Origin: Heterostelium album PN500
Lineage: Eukaryota; Evosea; Eumycetozoa; Acytosteliales; Acytosteliaceae
Reading direction: 5' to 3'
Length of the DNA: 64,000 nucleotides
Assembly (NCBI RefSeq): GCF_000004825.1
Contig: NW_008805089.1
Coordinates: 806,001-870,000 of the forward strand
Shown one piece after another: positions 46,363 through 57,828 of the stretch. Every line of letters begins with the position of its first letter. Position 1 is the first letter of the stretch. The notes beneath the pieces are model-generated. The model was not told the origin of the DNA. It saw only the letters and a program-made list of their open reading frames with translations, and did no database searches. A program made the translations under genes and the position numbers.

Positions 46363-48661
46363 ATGATTCGATTGTTTAGTAGTAAAAATACAAGAAATAT
46401 CAATAGTATAAGATATATATATAATACAGCTAGAAATAGTAATATCAATCACAATAGAAATGAATGTGATTTAGGTATATCAATATCTTTACTACAAGAA
46501 TCGAAAAACAACAAACGATTCTATTCTAATGGATACAATGTCGATAAGCAACAACAACAAGATGAATTGGATCACTCGAAATTATTTAAAACTATGATGC
46601 CAAATAGTAGTGCACCCAATCTTTGGTTTAAATCGCCTTTGACCAACTGTGTGGATCGTACCGATTTCGATGTCGTCGTGATTGGTGGTGGTCATGCTGG
46701 TACGGAAGCATGTGCCGCCGCATCGAGAGTTGGCGCTTCGACACTTCTCATTACACAGTCAATCAATACCATCGGTGTTATGTCTTGTAATCCATCGATT
46801 GGTGGAATCGGAAAGGGTAACTTGGTGCGCGAAGTCGACGCACTTGGTGGTGTGATGGGATTGGCTGCCGATGCTTCCGGTTGTCAATTCAAGATATTGA
46901 ATCAGTCAAAGGGTTCCGCAGTGCACGGTCCACGTGCACAAATAGATCGCGATCTCTATCAGCAGGAGATACACACTTTGCTGGCAGGCCAGGACAATCT
47001 GAATATCCGTGAAGCCATGGTTGAGGATATGTTGTTGGATGACACTGACAATAGTGTTGTCGGTGTTCTTCTTAACGACGGATCGGTTATAAAGACGAAA
47101 AAGGTGGTGATTACCACCGGTACTTTCTTGGGTGGCGTTATTCATGTTGGAAACAAGACGGTTCTGGCTGGACGTGTTGGTGACCGCGCAGCTACCAAGC
47201 TCTCACAGACATTGGCGCGATTCGGATTTGCTTTGGGACGACTGAAAACAGGTACACCACCAAGATTAGATGGTAAATCCATTGATTACACTGGTTTGGA
47301 GATTCAAAACGGTGATGAGAAACCAACTCCATTTTCATTCTTGAACGACACTGTAAAGTATCGTGATCGTCAACTTCAATGTTTCATGACGAGAACAACC
47401 GAACAATCCCATCAGATTATCTTGGACAACTTGGACACTAGACCAGCACTGGAAAGTGGCGTCGACGGCAAAGGTCTTGGTCCAAGATATTGCCCTTCCA
47501 TTGAGACGAAAATCGAGAGATTCCAAGGTAGAACTCACCAGGTCTGGCTTGAACCAGAGGGCTACAATACAGACGTAATCTATCCTAATGGAATAAGTAT
47601 TTCTCTGCCTGAAGATGTGCAACTACAATTCCTGAAAACAATTCCGGGACTAGAGAATGTGGTGATGTTACGTCCTGGCTATGCTGTGGAATACGACTAT
47701 GTCGATCCGAGAGAACTGCGTTCTACTCTGGAAACAAAGAAAGTAAAAGGACTGTATTTTGCTGGACAAATCAATGGTACAACTGGCTACGAAGAAGCGG
47801 CAGCACAAGGAATTGTTGCCGGTATCAACGCAGCACTCTCCTTGGATAAATCGAGATCACCGATGATCGTCGATCGTTCCGAAGGATACATCGGAGTGCT
47901 CATTGACGATCTCGTAACACTTGGTGTTACAGAACCATACCGAATGTTTACCTCACGATCTGAATATCGTATTTCACTTCGTGCACACAACTCTGATCAA
48001 CGTCTAACTCAAAAGGGTTTCCAACATTCCAGTGTCACCAAAGAGAGATTGGATCGTTACGCACAAAAAGAATCAATTATAAATGAAACAATGAATTATT
48101 TAAAGGAAACAAAATATCAACCAAATGGTAAAGTATATAATAATATTATTATTGTATTTATTTTATTTACAAAAATGTTAATTAATATTAATATCTTTTA
48201 TTATTAATTAAACAGAATATTTAGAGAAATGTGGTATTGAAAATATAGGATCAAAGAAATCAATATTTGAAATTCTAAAGAGACCACATACAAGTTTGGC
48301 ATTGTTGAAACCTTTGATCGATGAAAATGTATATAGTTCCATACCAAGTCTGATTGTGCCGGTCATCGAGTCAGAGTGTCAATATTCAGATTACCTGGTC
48401 AGACAGCAAGCAGAGATCGATCGTTTCAAGAGGGAAGAATCCAGAGAGATACCAGAGGCCATCAACTACTGGGAGATAGGTCAACTCTCTACAGAGATCA
48501 AACAGAAACTTTCTGAGGCAAGACCACCTACACTAGGTTCTGCCAGTCGAGTTCCAGGAGTGACACCCTCCGGAATCCTTGCAATCTTGTCCTACATTAG
48601 AAAGAATCACAAACAATTTTATCCAAATAGCGATACTCAAGTGGGTTCTACAATAATTTAA
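46363..48661 (+). CDS. mto1: Mitochondrial tRNA uridine modification enzyme MnmG/GidA (MTO1)
   Basis: Exons 46363-48127 and 48216-48661, with a phase-1 intron, give about 736 residues. The N-terminus ([20 protein letters not shown]) is basic, rich in hydroxylated residues and lacks acids: a likely mitochondrial presequence. FAD-binding motif [20 protein letters not shown] is followed by [20 protein letters not shown] (redox-active Cys), the second Cys motif GPRYCPSIE and the FAD-proximal [17 protein letters not shown]. MnmG family signatures [12 protein letters not shown] and the helical C-terminus [11 protein letters not shown] are also present. With MnmE/MSS1 it installs carboxymethylaminomethyl or taurinomethyl groups on U34 of mitochondrial tRNAs. 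The protein looks complete. Confidence 0.95.
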
Positions 48662-49133
48662 AAAAAATTAGTGGTAATAGAGTCTGAAGTTACCAATTCT
48701 GTTACACACGCTTATTTTTTTTATCGAGATTATATTATTGTTTATTATAATAAAGTTATAATGATTGATTTTTTTTGTTCCAATCCACAAACTGCTGCAA
48801 ACGTTTACACAACACTGAAAAAAATTGTTTTTTCGATGAATTTTTTTTCGATACAAATCTTTTTGATTTTGATATATCGCATTGTGTGAAAGTGGGGAAT
48901 AAAATTGATTTCTTTTAATATTTTTTTAAACAACAATGATCACCCACTGCCCTTGGATATTAATAACTTTTTTTAAAAGGTATTTTTAAACTTGATCTGT
49001 TTTTTTTTTCTTTAATATTTTTTTAAAGCCTTTTTTAAAAACAAAATCTGTATATCTATAGATATATTTATTTTTATATATATTTATTTATTTATAAAAT
49101 AACAAATATATTAGTTGTACAGAGAGAAAAAGA
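48662..49133. other. Intergenic region between MTO1 and the glycoprotein gene
   Basis: 472 bases of T-rich DNA. Short open frames on both strands (for example 48671-48889) are rich in Phe, Ile and Tyr and are not supported as genes. Confidence 0.55.
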
Positions 49134-52100
49134 ATGAAATTTAATTTTTCAATAATATTTTTAGTATTGTCGTTTGGCTGTTTGTTTCATCTAACGAATG
49201 GATGTAAACCCAGTATGATAGCGCAACCTGGAGGTACAAATGGCCAAGGATATTTCTATGTACAATATCCCTTTATAAATTCACAATTCCAATCGATTAT
49301 ATCTCTCGAGGGTCTTTATTTCAATAAGACAAACCCAGGTTTTGTTGCCCACCAGAGTGGTAATTATAATTTCACCTTTAATTGCTGGGATGGAACTAGT
49401 ATCACCGCTAGTTACCCAATCACCGTTCCACGTCTCACTGTCGACCAACCAAAATGCTATGCCAGCAAGGTCAACATCACTTTTAGTGAGCCTTGCTTTG
49501 TTGTGAACATCAACGACGATGGAATGCCGACTACCGGACCATGGGAATTGTCAACTTCCAGACCCTTTAAGAGCAACACCTTTAAGTGCGAAACAGGAGA
49601 AAACAACAATTACCAATATGAAATAGGTATTCTTTCACCAATCAAACAAAATATCCCTCAAGTAGATGTCACCGATGCTTTTTGTGGACAAAATGGACGT
49701 ATCAAGGTGAATTCGCCAACTTCCTACACTGCAATTAGACTGAGTAATTCATCAGAGATCTCTACGGATACCGCTGGAGATTATCAATTTTTAACCCGTG
49801 GTGGTTATCTTTTAGAGTTAGACTCTGACGACTGCGGAACTCAAGAGATGTTTATCCAAATAACTGAATCATCAGCAAGTATTGATATTGACATTGAGCC
49901 CGATGTCAGATGTCCAGTTGACTTTAGAGTCAGTGCTTCGATCAAAGGTTATAATGCCTCAGCTCTGCAATGGATTGTAAATAATAGAATAGTCCCGAGT
50001 CCAAACAATATTACAATTGAACCAATATCAAGATATTCAATTCAAGCTGGATTCCCACAATATGGAGAGTGTTATTCTAGAACCTATTATTCTCAACCAA
50101 CTACCTGTATGATCCATTTTTTATTATTATTCAATCAATCAATCAATTAATAATTAACAATTTTTATTAATTCACACAAATAGATATGTCAATTACACAC
50201 TCTGTTAATTACACTGATTTGTGTAGTGGTAAGGGTTTGGTGACATTGAATTATCCAAGTTATGTCAATATTTCATTGGTTCGTGATTCCAATGGTATTA
50301 CCATTCCTTTCAACGACACTGAATCAAAGGTTTTTGAGGTGGAGTTTGGTATGCAATACGATATTTTCGCAGAGAATTGCTATGGACCAGATACATCATA
50401 TTCCATCATGCCCGTTTTACCATATCCAGTTTTAGTCGAAGATGAGTTCCCAGCTGGACATGGTTCATGTTTATACAATACCGCATTCACCATTGCCAAC
50501 TCTGAGATGTATTCAAGTGTCGCCCTTAGTTATGATGGAATGCAGTATTCCATGGTTGATGGACGTATTGAGGATGTCCCTCGTGTTAAAGCTAAATACA
50601 ATTTGAAATACAATTATCAATCACCAGATGGAAAAAAATGTGGAATTCAACAGGAATTGGATAAATTGGACACACTCTATTTTGTGTACGAAAATCCCAG
50701 TGCTAATGACATCAACTACACGATGGCATTGTCTCCACAATACCCTTACCCCACATGCGATTCACAATCCTACGGTGTTGTATACGATGTAAACTTTACC
50801 TCTCCAACCGAAAGCTATTCAAGAATCTATTATACCTATTCTGCAAATGGATTCTTTGAGTTTGTTTCCAGAAGAGATCCTTCATGTTTTGTCGACGGTA
50901 TTAAATTTACCAGACCAACATTCCCACTTATTGCAGATCCACCAACGATCAGTGTTACAATGAATGCATCCTGTATCTACACTCAAGGACAAGTCACTGT
51001 AAATAGTACTAGAAACGATTTGGCAGTTTCAATCAACGGATATTCCTATTATGCAACCTTGGAAATCGGTCTGAACAATTACACTCTCTCACCAAGAGAT
51101 TATCAATTTGTGTTTACCCCAACCTCTACTGCTGCTCAAGGTTGTTCCTACACCCTCAATGTTACCGTTTACAACGATCTCCCCAATTACAAATTCCAAT
51201 ATGAACAAACCCAAGGTATCACTAATTGTACTGCTTACCAAGTTGCATCAATCAAAGTTACCGACTATCAAAAATACACAGAACTATCATATCTCGGTGT
51301 AAATGCAACCGATGGTGTCATTAGTAACCTCGAATATCCAACATTACAAATATCATTTGACTATATGGGTGTTTGTGCAGGTACTATTGAAGCTTATAAA
51401 GTTTCCCTGAACATCAAAAGTGTTGTTATGGTGCCCCAGTTCATCAAGAAACCCACCTGCAGCAATACTGATGGTCTGCTTGCTTACAATCTCACAGTTG
51501 ATGGCGTTTCCAATCAAGCTGAAATATATTTGGGTAACACTGGATACACATACACATCTGTCCCAGTCGCACCAGGTCCAAACCAGACATTCAGATTAAT
51601 CCTTGGAAGTTGTGTCTTTGAAGATACTCTGGATATTGATTTGGACGACCCCAAGATTACCTACACAGTGAGTCAAGCTACATGCACTGCACCCCCAATC
51701 ATTGACATCCAAGTGGCCAATCCAAATGTCGACTTTGGATTTGTTAATTCTTCGGACCCCAACGCTTACACCTCCGCACTCTACCCACAAAAACTATTCT
51801 ATGCTTCGGCACAACAAAACTTTGATCTACCATTCACCGTCCATTGGAATCATGTTTGTCAAAAGAAATTTACTGCCAAAGTAGTCAATCCAGTCACTCC
51901 AGTACCCATCTATGAAGTCACCTACGCATCGGGATGTGGACAACAAAACATTACTGTTACCGTGAAAAATCATCAACTCTTTACAACTTTGGAGATGGAC
52001 GGTATTCCATTTGACTCCAATGGACAGTTGACCTATATTCCAAATATCGGCAATAATGCAATAAGTTACGTTTATAAGGAAGCTCTTTGTATGGAAAATA

Positions 52101-53173
52101 ACAGTGGTCCAGATCTTGTCTTCCAGTTGAATGTCACTCTTCCAAGAGGAGCCTCTTCCACTAGAGAAGTTTGTACCGGTGCAAATGATGCTACACTCTC
52201 ATTACCCAAAGCCTCAGGAAATTACCAATTGATCAGATGGACAGGATTAGATACTGCTGAAGGTCCAGAAATACTCGAAAAATCTATTCAAACCTTCGAC
52301 CAACAAACACTTCCAACTGTTTTCGGTTCAAACCTTTATATCCCTATCAATGGCCTTAATCTTGCACAGAGTGACAATGACTTTACAAATCTACCATCTG
52401 GTTTCTACACTCTGATCAACTCTAATTTCGACAATCCATTCTGTCCAGTAAGAACTGACTTGATCATCACTGGAAACGAACCATCGTTGTCAATCAACTC
52501 ATTGGAGGTTTGCTCTGCCACTCAGTCATCTTCGTTGAACATCACATTTGGAATCGACAGCTCGCTCGCCTACAATATATCGATCGATGGTGTCTTACAG
52601 GTAGATCACGCCAATCTTCAATTACTACCGGGAGCCAATCACACTGTACAAGTCAACATTACCGAGCCAATCTGTCGTAGAAGATTGCCTGTCGTTACCC
52701 ACTCTGTTAATGTTCAGACACCTTTCGAGGCACAACTTGACACTTCCGATTGTGAGACAGTAGTTCTCAGCTCACCAGCATCTGGAAACTACAGAATCAA
52801 CATCAATAACTCCAAGGACGCCACCAACGATCTCTCATTCACCTATGCCTTCAACGAAACCAACTCGAATCAATTTAAACTCGACATTGACTCTGGAGAT
52901 TACACTGTACAATTTATTAACATTGATTCTGGATGTTCATCGACACAACAAAGCATCACAATCGATGGTTGCTCAGCTAAAAAGAAGAACCTTGGTTGGA
53001 TTGCGGCTGTAATTATCGGTGCCATCTTAGTTGCAATGTTGGCCGCTTTCGGAATCTATAAATACAAACAAAGAGCGATAGGAACTAAAGTTAAAGAGAT
53101 TGACGATCCAATCCAATTAAAGACAGTTCCAATCTTTACAGGTGGTAAAGTTGCTAATATCGATAAATTCTAA
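49134..53173 (+). CDS. Large type I membrane glycoprotein, unknown family
   Basis: Exons 49134-50106 and 50184-53173, with a phase-1 intron, give about 1320 residues. A signal peptide (MKFNFSIIFLVLSFGCLFHL...TNG) precedes a ~1240-residue extracellular region. Near the C-terminus a single TM segment (LGWIAAVIIGAILVAMLAAF, ~1265-1290) is followed by a short basic tail (KYKQRAIGTKVKEIDDP). The ectodomain is beta-strand-like, rich in Tyr, Asn, Ser and Thr, with dozens of NxS/T sites. Cys are widely spaced, at roughly one to two per ~100 residues, suggesting repeated Ig-like or PKD-like folds. A 'C....G...' pattern recurs (CGQNGRIKVN, CSGKGLVTLNY, CSNTDGLLAYN, CTGANDATLSL), so ectodomain repeats are probable. 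Cell-surface adhesion or sensing is inferred. Confidence 0.85.
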
Positions 53174-53397
53174 ATTATTAATTAACGACAAAATTTACAA
53201 ATATATTTATATAAACGAACGAATAAACAAAGAATAATAACACTATTTAATTTTAAAATAATTTAGATTGATTCCATATTCTTTGAGTTTTAAATACAGA
53301 TAAACTAACTCTTTAACAAAAAGAGTTTTATTTGATTTGATTTGATTTTTGTTGTTTCATTTTTTTTTTCTGTTTGGAAAGGGAGGTCACCTTTGTA

Positions 53398-55348
53398 CTA
53401 AGTCTTCGTTACCGTTGAATTAACGACTGCCAGTGTAAATGCAGATCCGATTACAACATTAACTACTTTTGTATGTACATTGACAGTTTTGATTGAATGA
53501 TTGCTTTCTGGTGAAGTTGGTGGGCTTAAATTATGATTATTTGAATTGTTGAGTGTTGTTGTCGTTGTTGGTTGGTTTGTCGTTGAGTTTTCAGATTCTG
53601 TTGGTTCTTCTATGTTCTCTCTTGGTGGTAATCCATTGCTGTTTAAATTGTTTCGGTTGGTTGTTACACCTGTCATTGAATTCGGACTCTTTGATCGATT
53701 CTTTCGTTTCTCCAGTAGTGACATCGAGTCTAAATCATTCTGTAGTATGTTGAGATCGGTAGTTTCTTTGGTGACACCCCATATTTCCTTATTGACTATG
53801 CACGGCATATCTTGATCTTCTTGACAGTTATTTCCCAGTCTAAAGTTATCACCCAATCCAAAAGTATACAATCGACCTGAACTTGTAATGATTGCGCTGT
53901 GCCAACCGCCGGCAGCAATCTTTACGGCCACATCGCCAATCTCATTATGTAGTTCAACCACTTTGGGTGGCAGTTTAGCATTGTTATTATTGATATCGTT
54001 TTCACTATCACTGTTATACTCTCCATAAATCTCTTTGTAGGAATCGATCGAATCATTGAATTCATGATTGAAATGTGAGAAAGGCATTAACTTTGGCCTA
54101 CTTTGATGTCCAACTACATCACCAAGTCCAAGAGCACCATCACTTATATATCCAAATGAATAAACACATCCTTTTTCTAAAATTAAAAACAATAATATAA
54201 AGATTAGTTAGAATGACACTTTACTCTGATTCTATTCTATAATAATACTTACTTGTTAATAATAATACATGATAGTATCCAGCAGCAATATCTATAATTT
54301 CATCGTTTTGTTTCAAATCCAAATCTATTCTGTTTGGTTTGATCGAATCTGTGTAACTTCCAATACCGAGTTGTCCACACACGTTAAAACCAAAACTATA
54401 TACATGACCATTGACGTCGAGCACCAATGTATGATTCTTTCCACAAACCACTTTTACGATGTTGAAACGCTCCAACTCTTTATTCTTGTTGGGAAGCGTG
54501 TGTTTCTTGACTGTGCCAAGTCCGAGTTGTCCATAGCGATTCCATCCCCATGTGTAGAGAGCACCCTGACTGTCGACCGCTGCCGAGTGCATCAGTCCGG
54601 CGGCGACACTCACAATATGCTTGCCAACCAGCGTTGAAATCGGACGTGGATTGAATGACGGCAGTTCATTACCATGACCGAGACGACCGAACGTTCCACA
54701 CCCAAACGAAAACAACTCGCCAAACTTTGAAAGTACAAAAGAATGCTGTGAACCAGCCGCTACAAACACCGGAATCGACTGCGATAGTCCCGATATCGGT
54801 GTAGGATGACAACGATTGACCTGGTCACCAAGACCAAGCTGACCCCAACGATTGCAACCCCACGACAGCACTGTAGCATCGTTTGGTAGCACTGCAAGCG
54901 CATGGCTATCACCACACGCAATCATCGATACAATTAAACCTTGTTTTATTAGAGTTGGTAGTTTTATAATATTAAAATTACTATCATCGTCATCTTCATC
55001 AACTGTTTGTTTGTTATTATTATTATTATTATGATTATGATTATTATCTAATGCACATTGACCATAGAAATTATAACCCCAACTATAGAGTTGACCAAAG
55101 TATTGTGGATTATTGTATTTATCATATTGTTTCTGATCTTCTTGAGATCTCTTCTTCTTTGACTTTCTTAATGTATCACTTCCATCGGAATCATCTTCAG
55201 AAGTTTCGTCAAAGTCATCTGAACGCTCTGAACTTCCAAGAGATTCATTACTATCACTGGAATCACTCTCGTCTTCGCCCTCACCAAAAAACCATTTATC
55301 AACACTCTTTCCACCACATGTTAACCACTGTGTAACTCCAGATATCAT
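53398..55348 (-). CDS. RCC1-repeat protein
   Basis: Exons 54253-55348 and 53398-54176, with a phase-1 intron, give about 624 residues. An acidic Ser/Asp leader precedes at least six RCC1 propeller units, each with a 'YSWG...G.LG.G' core. Examples are LYSWGYNFYGQCALD, VLSWGCNRWGQLGLGD, LFSFGCGTFGRLGHGNE, LYTWGWNRYGQLGLG, VYSFGFNVCGQLGIGS, VYSFGYISDGALGLGD and LYTFGLGDNFRLGNN. A Ser/Thr/Asn-rich tail closes the protein. RCC1-type propellers act as Ran-GEFs, HERC-type ligase parts or scaffolds. The degenerate unit order and acidic insertions argue against a plain RCC1. The splice joint keeps the propeller frame (LLLTKKGCVYSFG). Confidence 0.9.
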
Positions 55349-56066
55349 ATTTTTGTTTAAAATTATTTATTTACTATAATATGTTATTATTTTAATATAT
55401 ATATATAATAAATACTAGAAAGTGATCTTTACTTCTTACTTCACTTTTTCTTCTTCTTTTTTTGATGTAACTATCTTAATTAATTAATAAGATATCTATC
55501 TAATCACTGAGTTGAATTCAGTTGGTAATTGAATTTATATAAATAAATAAATAACTATGTAATATTACTACAAATGAATGATATGATTTACTATCATTAA
55601 ATAAATTAATGAATGATTAATGTTCGAATCTGAAAAAAAAAAAAAAAGGAATTGTTTTTGCAAACAAACAAACAATTAAATTGTTAGGAGTATTTCATTA
55701 ATGACACATCGTATTCTCACATTAAAAAATCATTATAAAAAAATATTCGTTTCAAAAATATCTTCAATAACTAAATGTGTTAAACATTTTTGTTTGTTTG
55801 TGTTCTTTATAAAATAACAATAATTTGTATTATTTTATTTTTATTCATTTGTTTAAGATTGTGTGTGGTATTGTAACGTTGAGAAAAACTTTCATTTGTT
55901 TTTTTTTAAGAATTTCTCTTGTTTGGACTGTCATGAACTGAAAGAAAAACTTTAAAAACCAGATTAATCTTTGGTTTAATTTTAAATAAAATCTATATTT
56001 ATCAAATTGTATACAATTTATAATTGTTTATTATTGTTTACTAGGTTTTAATATAAACAATAAATC
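55349..56066. other. Divergent promoter region between RCC1-repeat and TyrRS genes
   Basis: 718 bases, A/T-rich, with an A14 run near 55633-55647. No other feature was recognised. Confidence 0.6.
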
Positions 56067-57546
56067 ATGTCTGAAACAAACATTACTGAGAAAGTTGAGG
56101 AATTAAAGATTGAAGATCAACAATCATCTTCAACCACCACCACCACTGCTACTCCAGCTCCAGAGAAGCCACTTGGGTAAGTCGTCATCATCATCATCAT
56201 CAACCATATCAACAACGTTATCTATTTGTCTTCATTGTTTATTTATTTAATTATAATGTTAATAATATTGTACAATGTATTTCATTGCAATAGGAGATCG
56301 GTCTTCCGATCTTTTTACGTATTTCAATATATATTTATATTTATAAGTCTGATAATCGATATTAACATATTTATATATTTAAATAATGTAGAACCGGTTT
56401 AACTGTTGCTCAAAGAGTTGAACTTATAAAGTTGGTAGGTGAAGAGATTATCAGTGAAGAGAATCTCGAAAAGCTTTTGACTGCCAAAGAAAGATTGATT
56501 TGTTATGACGGTTTCGAACCATCTGGTAGAATGCACATTGCTCAAGGTATTCTCAAGTCTATCAATGTCAACAGAATGACCAAAGCAGGTTGCACCTTTG
56601 TTTTTTGGGTTGCTGATTGGTTCGCCATGTTAAACAACAAAATGGGTGGTGACTTGAACAAAATTAGAAAAGTTGGTCAATATTTGATTGAAGTAAGTTA
56701 TTATAATCTTTTTTTAGTTTTATATTTATTAATTATAAACAAACAAACAAACTAACTAACTAATTAATTTCATAATCAATATTATAATAGATCTGGAAGG
56801 CAACCGGTATGGATATGGAAAATGTAAAGTTTTTGTGGTCATCTGATGAGATCAATAAGAATGCAAACGACTATTGGTTAAAGGTTATGGATATTTCAAG
56901 AAAGTTCAATATCCCAAGAATCAAGCGTTGCGCCCAAATTATGGGTCGTAACGACGAGGACGATCTCTCGGTCGCCCAAGTTTTATACCCATGTATGCAG
57001 TGTGCCGATATCTTCTACCTCAAGGCGGATATCTGTCAGCTCGGAATGGACCAACGTAAGGTCAACATGTTGGCTTTGGAATACTGCGATAAGTTGAAGA
57101 TGAAGCACAAGCCAGTCATTGTTTCGCATCACATGTTGATGGGTCTCAAGGAGGGTCAAGAGAAGATGTCCAAGTCCGACCCAGAGTCTGCCATCTTCAT
57201 GGAGGACACTGAATCTGACGTCAACTTGAAGATCAAGAAGGGTTACTGCCCACCGGGTGTCATCGAGAAGAATCCAATCCTCGATTACATCAAGCACATC
57301 ATCATGCAAAAGTTTGAGGAATTCACCATCGTTCGTGACGAGAAGAACGGTGGCACCAAGACCTACACCAAATACGCCGACCTCGAGGCCGACTATGCTT
57401 CCGGTGCACTTCATCCATCTGATTTGAAACCAGCTGTTGCCCTCGCCCTCAACAAGATTCTCCAACCAGTTAGAGATCACTTTGTCAATAACAAAGAGGC
57501 TGCTCAACTCTTGAAGACTGTTAAATCCTACTCTGTAACTCGTTAA
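56067..57546 (+). CDS. tyrS: Tyrosyl-tRNA synthetase, cytosolic (archaeal/eukaryotic type)
   Basis: Exons 56067-56176, 56392-56692 and 56791-57546 give 388 residues. After a short Thr/Glu leader, the Rossmann core begins RLICYDGFEPSGRMHIAQGI, in which GRMHIAQ is the HIGH-like signature. It continues VADWFAMLNNKMGGDL, PCMQCADIFYLKADICQLGM (tyrosine and adenylate pocket, DxxQxGxDQR), and EKMSKSDP, the KMSKS loop. The anticodon-binding helical domain ends at LLKTVKSYSVTR. There is no EMAP-II domain, unlike animal TyrRS. It charges tRNA-Tyr in the cytosol. Exon 3 has unusually high C in third codon positions, typical of a strongly expressed gene here. Confidence 0.96.
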
Positions 57547-57828
57547 ACAATCAAATCCCCAAAGTTTCATGAATCACATATTGATCCAATAATTCAAAAC
57601 AAAACAAACAACTTTTACTTTTGTTTTTTTATAAAAAAATAATAAAAAGAATATATATATATAAATTAGAATTGTTATAATAATCGTTTAATATTTTAAT
57701 GTGAAATAAAATCTTTAATACATTTTTAATTTAAATTATTATTCTGTTTGATTAAGTTTTGTTTTTTTTTTTCTTTTTGTTTCTTCTTTTAAAAGTTAAA
57801 TATCTGTTCTTTTTCTTTTTTTTGTTTT

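Noticed and set aside
48671-48889. 72-codon frame downstream of MTO1
   Set aside because: Composition is that of A/T-rich 3' flank; there is no domain, and a matching frame on the other strand is equally open.
53546-53815. Plus-strand frame opposite the RCC1-repeat gene
   Set aside because: Antisense shadow of a well supported spliced gene.
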